From Candidatus Syntrophocurvum alkaliphilum (lineage in GTDB: Bacteria; Bacillota; Syntrophomonadia; Syntrophomonadales; Syntrophomonadaceae): a stretch of DNA of 64,000 nucleotides. The translations under genes were made by a program, and so were the position numbers. Under the pieces are notes generated by a model that saw only the letters and a program-made list of their open reading frames with translations, searched no databases and was not told the origin of the DNA. Within the stretch, counting starts at the first letter, position 1; each line of letters opens with the position of its first letter. Below, piece after piece: positions 17,888 through 25,907 of this stretch. The stretch lies in NCBI RefSeq assembly GCF_009734445.1, contig NZ_CP046457.1:1668001-1732000 (forward strand). The letters run 5' to 3'.

Positions 17888-18448
17888 TTATTTTAGTTTA
17901 AGAGAAAGACCACTTACTATAAAGTATGCATCATCTACTATATCAGCTAGGTGTTGATTAGTAATTCCATTTAAATCTCTAAATACTCTTGCTTCTTTAC
18001 TTATAGGAACTACATCCATCCCTACTTCATCAGCTACAATAATAACAATACCTTTTATTTGTTTGAGAACCTTAAGAAATAAATTAAGTTGATTGTAAAA
18101 AAGGGTTTCTTTCTCTTTATTCCAATCAAATGATTCTATAGAGCCTATATGATACATTAGGTTTGTAACCCAAGTACCTATTCCATCAAGTAGGAATATT
18201 GCCTCTTCATCCTTTTTAGAATGGAAAACTTCATATAAGCTTAAGGGTTCTTCAATCGTTTTCCAACTACTTGGTCTTCTAGCTTTATGTTTTTCTATTC
18301 GATTTAAAAATTCTTCATCACATTGAATACCTGTAGCGATATAATACACAGGAATATTTAATTGATGAGCGTATTCAGCTGTCTTTTTTTCTGCTAAACT
18401 GCTCTTTCCACTACTGCTTCCTCCAATAAACATAATTGTTTCATGCAT
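17888..18448 (-). CDS. cobU: bifunctional adenosylcobinamide kinase / guanylyltransferase
   Basis: A 186-residue CobU. The P-loop GGSSSGKS lies at residues 9-16. The segment RIEKHKARRPSSWKTIEEP contains the family HKARRP motif with the His that takes GMP. LLDGIGTWVTNL and VADEVGMDVVPI complete the nucleotide site. It phosphorylates adenosylcobinamide and transfers GMP from GTP in nucleotide-loop assembly. The start overlaps the end of cbiC by 8 bp (ATGCATGA), so it is the last gene of the leftward cobalamin operon. Confidence 0.93.
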   Translation of the reverse strand: MHETIMFIGGSSSGKSSLAEKKTAEYAHQLNIPVYYIATGIQCDEEFLNRIEKHKARRPSSWKTIEEPLSLYEVFHSKKDEEAIFLLDGIGTWVTNLMYHIGSIESFDWNKEKETLFYNQLNLFLKVLKQIKGIVIIVADEVGMDVVPISKEARVFRDLNGITNQHLADIVDDAYFIVSGLSLKLK

Positions 18449-19076
18449 TATTGTTTCCTCCTAAACGCAGAATAGCGTTCATAACAGCAGCAGCTATAGG
18501 ACTTCCACCCCTTGTCCCAGTAACGGTTATAAATGGTATATTATTCTGCTCTATTAACATTTCTTTTGATTCTTTTGCCCCTACGAAACCTACTGGAGTT
18601 CCAATAATTAAAGCTGGCTTGATTCCTTCCTCAGCCATTTGCAATACTTCAAATAATGCAGTAGGAGCATTACCAATAGCTATAATCGCTCCATTTAATT
18701 CTCCCGAATGACTTCTTATAGCTGCCGCAGCTCTACTGGTATTTAAATCTTTGGCAATCTGTTTAATATATTCATCAGCAATTGAACAAACTACCGAACC
18801 ACCATATTTTTGTAGTTCATTTAATGAAATACCAGCCTTTAGCATATTAACATCAACAAAAATATTAGATTTGTTTTGTAAGGCTTCTATTCCTTCATTG
18901 ATCGCATCTGGATGAAATACTATATTGTTAACTAGATCAGGATCTCCAGTAGCATGGACAATTCTTTTTATAATAGCTTTTTGATCTGGTGGAAATTCAG
19001 GAGCATTTTCTAATAGTTCATCAACTATCTCCATACTCTTCTTTTCTATTGCAAAAGGATTCCAAATTATTTCCAT
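18441..19076 (-). CDS. cbiC: cobalt-precorrin-8 methylmutase
   Basis: About 211 residues. It carries the catalytic His in IIKRIVHATGDPDLVNN, the segment DVNMLKAGI, and the C-terminal NAPTALFEVL and GTPVGFVGAKESKEML with TGTRGGSPIAAAVMNAIL. It moves the C11 methyl to C12 to give cobyrinate. The ATG at 19076 (MEIIWNPFAIEKKSM) is the usual family start; a GTG four codons earlier is also possible. It lies between cbiX and cobU in the operon. Confidence 0.93.
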   Translation of the reverse strand: MEIIWNPFAIEKKSMEIVDELLENAPEFPPDQKAIIKRIVHATGDPDLVNNIVFHPDAINEGIEALQNKSNIFVDVNMLKAGISLNELQKYGGSVVCSIADEYIKQIAKDLNTSRAAAAIRSHSGELNGAIIAIGNAPTALFEVLQMAEEGIKPALIIGTPVGFVGAKESKEMLIEQNNIPFITVTGTRGGSPIAAAVMNAILRLGGNNNA

Positions 19077-19105
19077 AAGTTCACCCACTTTAACATCTTT
19101 TGTAT

Positions 19106-19477
19106 TTAGCTTCCTGCCGCTTCATCAATTCTTTCTTGAACAATATTTACTAAACTAGGATGAGGACCAATGTGTTTAGCTATAAGAAATTCTATATTTG
19201 GATACTTGTTTTTTAATTTTTCAATAACTTCAGGAATATCTTCTTTGATATGTATTCCTTCTACTAAGAAAACTGGCATCATAACTATTTTCTCTATACC
19301 TTTACTTACTAAAATATCAGCAGCTTCCTCCATGTCGGGTTTTGCATTTGATAAAAATGCAGTTTCATATACCTTGTCGTTGTTGTTCTTTTTAAAAAGT
19401 TCAGTAATCTGTCTTATTTCTTCATTAGCTTCTTTTCTCCGACTACCATGCCCTAATAAAATAATTCCTTCTTTCAC
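19106..19477 (-). CDS. cbiX: sirohydrochlorin cobaltochelatase, short CbiX type
   Basis: About 123 residues, the length of the small (CbiX-S) chelatases. The metal-binding histidines are in ILLGHGSRR and FLVEGIHIKEDIP. It inserts cobalt into sirohydrochlorin, the committing step of the anaerobic (early-cobalt) route. The GTG at 19477 follows AAGGGGAGAGAATT. A longer frame to 19510 would include that site and is rejected. The short form works as a dimer in known examples. Confidence 0.9.
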   Translation of the reverse strand: MKEGIILLGHGSRRKEANEEIRQITELFKKNNNDKVYETAFLSNAKPDMEEAADILVSKGIEKIVMMPVFLVEGIHIKEDIPEVIEKLKNKYPNIEFLIAKHIGPHPSLVNIVQERIDEAAGS

Positions 19478-19519
19478 AATTCTCTCCCCTTTCGGTGCTG
19501 TCACCTTCAAAATTCAATG

Positions 19520-20281
19520 TCAATATATGTTACTTAAGTACTTAATTACATCTTCATAGGAATTGTAGGCTATTGGATAATTTATGTTAGGTCTTGCTAA
19601 AATTAAATGAGGAGTTTTTAAGGCTTTAGCAGCAGCTATTTTAGTGTCTAAGCCGCCTTCTACTCCGCTTTCTTTACTAAGAATTAGATTTGCGTTTACA
19701 TGTTTAAACATTTTCATATTATCTTCTATACTAAACGGTCCCTGTTTAGCAATTATTTGATTCTTGTTTAGGCCTAATTTTTCACATTGTTTTAATATTT
19801 GTGAATTGGGGATTACTCTTATAAATAATTTTGCATTTTTACTTTTAATTATAGGAATTAAAGCAGGTAAACTATTAGACCCTAAGGTGCTAAAAACAGT
19901 GAGTTCATTTAACAAATATGGTTTAATTTCTTCTAATGAATGTATCTTTTTTACTAAAGAACTCTCCTTAATATCAAATTGTTTTCTTTCTAGTCTAATA
20001 TAAGGTAACTTTAGTTGTTTAGCTGTATTAATAGCATTTTGGCTTATTTCAGTTGCAAATGGATGAGTAGTATCTACAATAACTTTTATTTGTTTTTCTA
20101 TAACCAGTTCACTTAAACCTTTTTTTCCTAATGGTCCATTTATTAGTCTATCTTCATGAACCTCACTTAGTATTTTAGCTCCATAATCACTATATAATGA
20201 TGCAATATAAGGCCAACCACGTGCTTTTATTTCCAGTAAAATTTCTCGCCCTTCAGTTGTTCCGGCTAATACCAGAATCAT
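19520..20281 (-). CDS. cbiJ: cobalt-precorrin-6A reductase
   Basis: A 253-residue CbiJ/CobK protein. It begins MILVLAGTTEGREILLEI (nucleotide-binding GTTEGR), with VDTTHPFATEISQNAI, then STLGSNSLPALIPII and LILSKESGVEGGLDTKI. It reduces the C18-C19 double bond of cobalt-precorrin-6A with NAD(P)H. The start overlaps the cbiH stop, so translation is coupled. All motifs are at the usual positions. Confidence 0.92.
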   Translation of the reverse strand: MILVLAGTTEGREILLEIKARGWPYIASLYSDYGAKILSEVHEDRLINGPLGKKGLSELVIEKQIKVIVDTTHPFATEISQNAINTAKQLKLPYIRLERKQFDIKESSLVKKIHSLEEIKPYLLNELTVFSTLGSNSLPALIPIIKSKNAKLFIRVIPNSQILKQCEKLGLNKNQIIAKQGPFSIEDNMKMFKHVNANLILSKESGVEGGLDTKIAAAKALKTPHLILARPNINYPIAYNSYEDVIKYLSNIY

Positions 20282-20988
20282 TATTTATATCCTCTTGCTG
20301 TAACCATTTTGCCATTTATTATTCTGGTGTCTGAGTTTCCTATAATAACAGTTGTTAGCATATCTATTTCTTCTTGTAGCATTTTTCCTAATGTTGTTAT
20401 AACTGCTTTTGTTTCACCTCTTTTTGCATTACGAACTATGCCTACTGGAGTCTTAGGATCTTTATATTTCAAAAGTATTTCACAAGCCCATTCTATTTGC
20501 TCCCTACGCCCTTGACTGCGTGGGTTATATAAAACTATTGCAAAATCACCCTGTCCTGCAGCATTTAAACGTTTATTAATTAACTCCCATGGAGTAAGTA
20601 AATCACTTAAGCTTACTACCGCAAAATCATTTATAAGAGGTGCTCCTAATATTGAAGCTGCTGCAGATGCTGCCGTAATACCAGGAATTATTTCTACTTC
20701 CAAATTGGGTGGAGTAAGCTCTAATAATAATCCAGCCATTCCGTAAATTCCTGGATCACCACTGCTTACAACCACAACGTTTTTACCTTCATTGGCTAAT
20801 TCAATTGCTTTCTCGGCTCTTTTTTGTTCTTGTTTCATGCCAGAACTAACTACTTTTTTATTTTCAACTAAATTTTCAATAAGTTTAACATAACTTTTAT
20901 AACCTACAACTGCATCCGCCATTTTTATAACTTCTATAGTCTTACCTGCTAAGAATTCTTGATCTCCGGGTCCCAATCCCACCACCAA
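20281..20988 (-). CDS. cbiH: cobalt-precorrin-3B C17-methyltransferase
   Basis: A SAM-dependent tetrapyrrole methylase with VVGLGPGDQEFLAG at the start, SSGDPGIYGMAGLLLEL, then GITAASAAASILGAPL and LYNPRSQGRREQ. It methylates C17 and drives ring contraction. No ATG is available: candidate starts are TTG 20988, GTG 20985, or a far upstream GTG at 21087 that would overlap cbiG by 139 bp. The short start is given here. The frame is -1 relative to cbiG and stays open through the end of that gene, so the two may be a split or frameshift-joined CbiG-CbiH protein. Confidence 0.88.
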   Translation of the reverse strand: MVVGLGPGDQEFLAGKTIEVIKMADAVVGYKSYVKLIENLVENKKVVSSGMKQEQKRAEKAIELANEGKNVVVVSSGDPGIYGMAGLLLELTPPNLEVEIIPGITAASAAASILGAPLINDFAVVSLSDLLTPWELINKRLNAAGQGDFAIVLYNPRSQGRREQIEWACEILLKYKDPKTPVGIVRNAKRGETKAVITTLGKMLQEEIDMLTTVIIGNSDTRIINGKMVTARGYK

Positions 20989-22052
20989 GATTTTTCCATT
21001 GCTATACTTATAGTTACTTTCTCCATTTTTTGTTTGGGAACTACTATTATCCCCTGTCCGGCTGATATTTTGGCTGCTGGTTCGCACACTCCACCAACTC
21101 CTATTTCATTTTTAACCCTTTTTGAAGCTTCATAACTTCCATCTAAAAGTGCTATTTCTTCCTTAGAAACAGACATCAACGGCACGTTTAAGAAATTAGC
21201 AGCACTTCTTAGTCCTTGTTCTTCTGTTTTAAAGTCAATACTACTTAAAGCCTTTATACACTTTAAATCTAGATTAAAGTTGTAAAATACAGATTCAATA
21301 GCATCATGAATTTCTTCTGCCGAAAGTCCCTTACGGAATCCTATCCCTACTATTAAATTGCGAGGTTTAACTAAAAGTATTTCATCACTTTTAGATTCAA
21401 AAATATAAGGGCTTACTATTACTGCGGGTTCTTTTATTTTTTCGTTTTCGATTGACCAATTCTGCCAAGTAAAATCCTTCTTTAAGTTTTTTGCTATATC
21501 CCATGGACTATAAATATATACAGTTTCATCCTCAATTAGGTAACGAGAAAATTTCTTTATAAATGACATAGGTTCTATAAAGGCATCCATTTCTACACCT
21601 AAAACATCTAAGGCTGGCTTTTTATGCACATCAGATGAAGTTGTAATAATGGCTTGACCCCCTATTAATTTTGCTATTTCCTCTGCTAAGTGATTAGCCC
21701 CACCTATATGCCCTGATAGTAAACTTATAATATGTTCACCTTTTTCATCAATAACTAAAATAGCCGGATCTTTTTGCTTTGATTCTATAATTGGTGCTAA
21801 GTGTCTTACTACAATTCCACTAGCCATAATACAAATCAAAGCAGTACTAGACTTAAAAGCTTGACTAAAAGTTTCTTTAAATTCATGGAAAAATTTAGTA
21901 CTATTATCTAATTCTCTATAAATAAGTTTCAATCTATTAGGTAGATATATATCTGCGTTTTCTAATTCTTGAGCAATTTGAAACCCTAGATTTGCTCCTT
22001 TTTCACTCAAGCACAATATCGTTATTTTGTTATTTACTTGCTCTGTATTCAT
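20949..22052 (-). CDS. cbiG: cobalt-precorrin-5A hydrolase
   Basis: About 367 residues. The N-terminal part has ALICIMASGIVVRHLAPII, the central part LLSGHIGGANHLAEEIA and DVLGVEMDAF, and the C-terminal domain LIVGIGFRKGLSAEEI with GVCEPAAKISAGQGIIVVPKQKMEKVTISIA. It opens the delta-lactone and releases acetaldehyde. The domain normally ends about at TISIA; here the frame runs 16 residues further (a Trp-rich MEKSWWWDWDPEIKNS) inside cbiH. The ATG at 22052 follows AAGGATTTTG and overlaps the cbiF end. Confidence 0.9.
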   Translation of the reverse strand: MNTEQVNNKITILCLSEKGANLGFQIAQELENADIYLPNRLKLIYRELDNSTKFFHEFKETFSQAFKSSTALICIMASGIVVRHLAPIIESKQKDPAILVIDEKGEHIISLLSGHIGGANHLAEEIAKLIGGQAIITTSSDVHKKPALDVLGVEMDAFIEPMSFIKKFSRYLIEDETVYIYSPWDIAKNLKKDFTWQNWSIENEKIKEPAVIVSPYIFESKSDEILLVKPRNLIVGIGFRKGLSAEEIHDAIESVFYNFNLDLKCIKALSSIDFKTEEQGLRSAANFLNVPLMSVSKEEIALLDGSYEASKRVKNEIGVGGVCEPAAKISAGQGIIVVPKQKMEKVTISIAMEKSWWWDWDPEIKNS

Positions 22053-22776
22053 GTTCAAAATCCTTACTGTATAGCTTTGATACACCAGTCTTCTCTAGAA
22101 ATTCTCCTACCAAAATTAAAGCTGTTTTAGTTATTTGGTTTTCCTTAACCAGCTGTGCAATATTAGATAATGTTCCTTTAACTACTCTTTCATCCGGCCA
22201 AGATGCTTTTTCTACTACCGCTATTGGCGTATCTGGTTTATATTCTTGCAAGAGCTCTTCTACTACGTTATCTATCATACTAACTGAAAGAAATATGACC
22301 ATTGATGCTTGATGCTCAGCTAATTTAGATAATTGTTCTTTTTCGGGTACCGGTGTTCGACCTTCTATACGTGTTATAATCACAGTTTGACTACCATCAG
22401 GTATAGTATATTGACGTTTTACACTTGCTGCAGCTGCTAAAAAAGAGCTTACTCCAGGGATATTCTCAAAAGGTATGTCTTTTTGGCTTAATATATTAGC
22501 CTGTTCACCAATAGCCCCATATAAGCTAGGATCACCAGTATGTAGGCGCACAACATATTTGCCCTCATTATTGGCTTTTTCCATTAAATCAATCATTTCT
22601 ACAAGGTCCAATCCAGCACTATTAATTAGTTCAGCATCACTACGACAATACTTTAAAAGCTCTTCATTTATTAAGGAGCCAGTGTATATTACTAAGTCTG
22701 CAGCTTCCAAAGCATTTTTACCTTTTACCGTAATAAGTTCAGGATCTCCAGGACCTGCTCCTACAAAATAAATCAT
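22030..22776 (-). CDS. cbiF: cobalt-precorrin-4 C11-methyltransferase
   Basis: A 248-residue SAM-dependent methylase beginning MIYFVGAGPGDPELITVKG. Motifs are YTGSLINEELLKYC, LHTGDPSLYGAIGEQ, VPGVSSFLAAAA and VFLSVSMIDNVVEEL, all typical of CbiF/CobM. The ATG at 22776 has GGGGGAGGG directly upstream. An upstream frame to 22821 reaches into the hairpin at 22814-22864 and is rejected. It follows cbiL in the operon after that hairpin. Confidence 0.93.
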   Translation of the reverse strand: MIYFVGAGPGDPELITVKGKNALEAADLVIYTGSLINEELLKYCRSDAELINSAGLDLVEMIDLMEKANNEGKYVVRLHTGDPSLYGAIGEQANILSQKDIPFENIPGVSSFLAAAASVKRQYTIPDGSQTVIITRIEGRTPVPEKEQLSKLAEHQASMVIFLSVSMIDNVVEELLQEYKPDTPIAVVEKASWPDERVVKGTLSNIAQLVKENQITKTALILVGEFLEKTGVSKLYSKDFEHEYRASK

Positions 22777-22813
22777 ATAACCCTCCCCCATTATTAAAAA
22801 TACGTCTTTATAC

Positions 22814-22864
22814 AGAGACACAAGGGAAGAAACCGTCCTTCTTTGTTCCTTTCCTTGTGTCTCT
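22814..22864. repeat. palindromic hairpin between cbiL and cbiF
   Basis: AGAGACACAAGG (22814-22825) pairs with CCTTGTGTCTCT (22853-22864). The loop contains AAACCGTCCTTCTTTGTTCC, recognisably related to the GGGGACGGTTCTTTGTTC arm of the hairpin at 48711. It probably belongs to a REP-like palindrome family and lies within the operon. Confidence 0.65.
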
Positions 22865-22875
22865 ATACCTGTTGG

Positions 22876-23580
22876 TCATTTTTTTACTAACAAACTTGTC
22901 AAGTAATCTAATTCCTTACCATTAAGTTCGTTTAAGTCCTCGGTGTAAAACCCATCTTCAAAACCAAATCTACTAGCTAAAGTAAGTCTAGCAGAGATTC
23001 CTTTTTGCTTTAGTATCTCATCAATTTCCCGATATTTTTTTCCTGCCTTTAAAAAAACTATATTATCAAAATTATCCAACTGAGTAGATATTTTTTCTCT
23101 ATTTTGTACTGCTGGTACAATAGTTAAATTTTCTTGACCTTCAACTAATGGTTTATTTACCCATGCAGAAATAGCTTGATAAGAAGTAATACCAGGAATT
23201 ATTTCTACTTTTAAATTAGGCATTAAAGCTACTAATGATTTATGTATATAACTAAAAGAGCTGTAAGTCCCAGGGTCTCCTAGGGTTATATACGCACAAT
23301 CCCTTCCCTGATCTAATACCTCGCTTATTTTTTTGGCAGTTTCATCCCAACTTTCTTGTAAAATAACCAAGTCATTTGTCATTGGTACTAGAACCTCTAT
23401 AATTTTCCAGTCCTTTTTCACTACTTTTGTAATAATTGAAAAAGCTATACTTCTTTTGTCCTCCCTAGATACAGGAATAAAAAGATAGTCAACTGCCTCT
23501 AAAATCCGTTTTGCCTTTAATGTTAGTAATTCAGGATCCCCAGGTCCAACACCTATAGCATAGAGCTTGCCCTTATCCAA
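22876..23580 (-). CDS. cbiL: cobalt-precorrin-2 C20-methyltransferase
   Basis: A 234-residue methylase. It has LYAIGVGPGDPELLTLKAKRIL, IPVSREDKRSIAFSII, then CAYITLGDPGTYSSFSY and IIPGITSYQAISAWVNKPLVEG. It adds the C20 methyl to cobalt-factor II/precorrin-2. The start is a TTG at 23580 preceded by GGAGGAAAG, and cbiT ends one base upstream. Length and motifs are those of a full CbiL. Confidence 0.92.
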   Translation of the reverse strand: MDKGKLYAIGVGPGDPELLTLKAKRILEAVDYLFIPVSREDKRSIAFSIITKVVKKDWKIIEVLVPMTNDLVILQESWDETAKKISEVLDQGRDCAYITLGDPGTYSSFSYIHKSLVALMPNLKVEIIPGITSYQAISAWVNKPLVEGQENLTIVPAVQNREKISTQLDNFDNIVFLKAGKKYREIDEILKQKGISARLTLASRFGFEDGFYTEDLNELNGKELDYLTSLLVKK

Positions 23581-23581
23581 T

Positions 23582-24172
23582 TTAGCTTTCCTCCTTTTCA
23601 GCTGTAATAATGGTAACAGGGTTTCTAGCCTCCCAAATAAGTGCCTTTTTATCTGATGAAGTAATTGAAATGTTAACTGTTGCTGCCTGCCATTTATAAC
23701 TCTTTTCTTGCCAAAATGAAACAGCCTGTGGCCCTGTATTCATAGTTACAGAATTTAATACTATTTGACCACCCGGTTTTAACTTTATATCACAAAGATT
23801 AAGTATGTCGATTAAGTTTCCTCCACTTCCCCCAATAAATATTCTATCTGCAGGAGGTAAATCTAATAGGGCATCTGGTGCACTACCCTGGATTGTATTT
23901 ATGTCAACTCCAAATTTATTGCAGTTTTTTTCAATCGCTTTAATTCCATTAGGGTTCTTTTCTACTGCATAAACTTCTATTTTAGGATCAATTAATTTGC
24001 TTTCTATGGCAATAGAACCTGAACCTGAACCTATATCATATAAAACAGCTTCTGAAAAAAGCTGTAGTTTAGAAAGAACTAATACCCTTATTTCTTCCTT
24101 AGTTATAGGTACACCATCTAATTTTTCAAATAATTCATTACTAATGCCAGGAACTAATAAATGTTTATTCAT
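23582..24172 (-). CDS. cbiT: cobalt-precorrin-7 C15-methyltransferase, decarboxylating (CbiT)
   Basis: A 196-residue Rossmann methyltransferase. It has PITKEEIRVLVLSKLQL, LYDIGSGSGSIAIE as the SAM-binding glycine loop, VYAVEKNPNGIKAIEKN, ADRIFIGGSGG and GGQIVLNSVTM. It methylates C15 and decarboxylates the ring-C acetate. cbiE and cbiT are separate genes here that overlap by 8 bp, whereas many bacteria have them fused as CobL. Confidence 0.93.
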   Translation of the reverse strand: MNKHLLVPGISNELFEKLDGVPITKEEIRVLVLSKLQLFSEAVLYDIGSGSGSIAIESKLIDPKIEVYAVEKNPNGIKAIEKNCNKFGVDINTIQGSAPDALLDLPPADRIFIGGSGGNLIDILNLCDIKLKPGGQIVLNSVTMNTGPQAVSFWQEKSYKWQAATVNISITSSDKKALIWEARNPVTIITAEKEES

Positions 24173-24794
24173 TAAATATCACCATTACAGAATTGTTATA
24201 ATCTGCCCTATCTTTCGTAAGTTCTTCTAAATTAGAATATATTATCTGTTCCTCTGGATAGGATAAATCTTTCCCTACTGCTACATCTAAGTTTGGCACT
24301 CCATGTTTTAATAAATGCTTAGAAATTTCAGTAACTGTCCATGGATTACCTGTTAATACAGCTGAAATTGGATTGCTTTTTATTTTTTGGACTAAATTTT
24401 CATCATTTCTACCATGCACACTAATCATCTGTGCATTTTCCCAAGATCGCTTTAAACGAGCAAACATAAGCTGTACAGAACTTATACCCGGAATTATTTC
24501 TAAGTATTTAGCTTCTATATAACTACTTAAGTAGTTAGCATAACTAAACAATCCAGTATCACCACTGACCATTACTACTACTTTTTTGTTGTTTTGATAC
24601 TTATATATATTTTCAGTGATTTCTTTTAAATTTTTGTTTAAGAAAATTTGAATTTGTTGTGGTGTGGCAAGTTCATCTAATAGTCTTTTAGGTCCTACTA
24701 ATACATCAGCATTCTTAATTTTTTCAAGTGCCATTGGAGTAATATACCTTATATCACCTGGACCTGTGCCCACTATTGTTACTTTGTTACTCAA
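24165..24794 (-). CDS. cbiE: cobalt-precorrin-7 C5-methyltransferase (CbiE)
   Basis: About 209 residues, beginning SNKVTIVGTGPGDIRYITP. It has ADVLVGPKRLLDEL, VMVSGDTGLFSYANYL, IPGISSVQLMFARLKRSWENA and SVHGR. It methylates C5. The TTG at 24794 has AGGAAGTG upstream and overlaps the cbiD stop by 8 bp; a GTG nine bases earlier would have no room for a ribosome site. It is coupled to cbiD and cbiT. Confidence 0.92.
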   Translation of the reverse strand: MSNKVTIVGTGPGDIRYITPMALEKIKNADVLVGPKRLLDELATPQQIQIFLNKNLKEITENIYKYQNNKKVVVMVSGDTGLFSYANYLSSYIEAKYLEIIPGISSVQLMFARLKRSWENAQMISVHGRNDENLVQKIKSNPISAVLTGNPWTVTEISKHLLKHGVPNLDVAVGKDLSYPEEQIIYSNLEELTKDRADYNNSVMVIFNE

Positions 24795-25866
24795 ATAAAT
24801 CACTTCCTATATTTAAAGCCTCTTCATTAAAAGCAATTAAATCACTATTAATATTATATAAAATGGTACCTACCTTTAGTTGATCACCTGTTCTTTCTCG
24901 AATACGTTCACTTGCAGTATCAGCTATAGTACGAAACACATCTAACATTCCATGTTTTCCTAATATTTCCAAGGAAGCCTCAATAGTATTTAGCCTCATT
25001 ATTTCCTTTATCAAAGATACAGGAGCTCCTTGCATTGCTAAGTGGGCAGCTAAAGTTTCTCTTCTGCCATCTGCAAGTCTGCTATCAGTTTGAAAAATAC
25101 CTGCTGCTACTTTTATTAACTTCCCTACATGCCCCATTAGAATAACAGCTTCTATTTCTAAATCAACACAATGATCAATCATTTTCCCTATATAATTTCC
25201 AGTTTGTACGATTGCTTCTTGTGGTGCTCCCATTTCAATAGCCTTGTTATTACCTTTTCCTCCAGGTGTTAGGATTATGGTTTTATATCCCATTGCTTTT
25301 GCTTGTGTTATTTGAGGTAATAATGATTCAATATAAGCTTCATTAGACATTGGACGAACTATTCCTGATCTTCCTAAAATTGATATACCTCCCATAATTC
25401 CCAAGCGTTTATTCAGGGTTTTTTTAGCTATTTCTTCTCCAATAGGAGCAGAAATTATTATTTTAGCTCCTTTTCCCGGTGGTAAAAGTTCACCTACATT
25501 GTCTTTAATCATTTTTAGTGGTACCGGGGTAATAGCAGGTTGTCCTACTTCAACTGATAGACCAGGTTTAGTCACTACCCCTATTCCTTCTCCACCTTCA
25601 ACTAATATTTCTTCGTGGGGAAGTAATAGCACATCAGCTAAAATACTTATCCCATTTGTAACATCCGGATCATCCCCAGCATCTTTTATAACTTCTGCAC
25701 AAGCCCAATTATTTTCTAATTTGAAGCTTTGTACAGGAATTTCTAGTTTGCCACCATTAGGAAGATCAATTTCTATTTTATTTTTTTCTTCATTATTTAA
25801 AAGATAGTTAACCGCCGCTTTTGCCGCAGCCGAAGCACAACTTCCAGTAGTATATCCTAACCGCAT
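24787..25866 (-). CDS. cbiD: cobalt-precorrin-5B C1-methyltransferase
   Basis: A 359-residue CbiD, an enzyme found only in the anaerobic route. It begins MRLGYTTGSCASAAAKAAV. Other motifs are KDAGDDPDVTNGI, EGGEGIGVVTKPGLSVEVG, IISAPIGEEIAKKTLNKRLGI and PMSNEAYIESL. It methylates C1 after acetaldehyde loss. The ATG follows GGAGGTGTAAT. It lies 41 bp after cbiA. Confidence 0.94.
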   Translation of the reverse strand: MRLGYTTGSCASAAAKAAVNYLLNNEEKNKIEIDLPNGGKLEIPVQSFKLENNWACAEVIKDAGDDPDVTNGISILADVLLLPHEEILVEGGEGIGVVTKPGLSVEVGQPAITPVPLKMIKDNVGELLPPGKGAKIIISAPIGEEIAKKTLNKRLGIMGGISILGRSGIVRPMSNEAYIESLLPQITQAKAMGYKTIILTPGGKGNNKAIEMGAPQEAIVQTGNYIGKMIDHCVDLEIEAVILMGHVGKLIKVAAGIFQTDSRLADGRRETLAAHLAMQGAPVSLIKEIMRLNTIEASLEILGKHGMLDVFRTIADTASERIRERTGDQLKVGTILYNINSDLIAFNEEALNIGSDLFE

Positions 25867-25907
25867 ATTACACCTCCGGTGCTGTAACCTTTAATATTTT
25901 TAACATA

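Noticed and set aside
19170-19559. 129-codon plus frame opposite cbiX
   Set aside because: It is antisense to CbiX, whose metal-binding histidines and operon place are clear.
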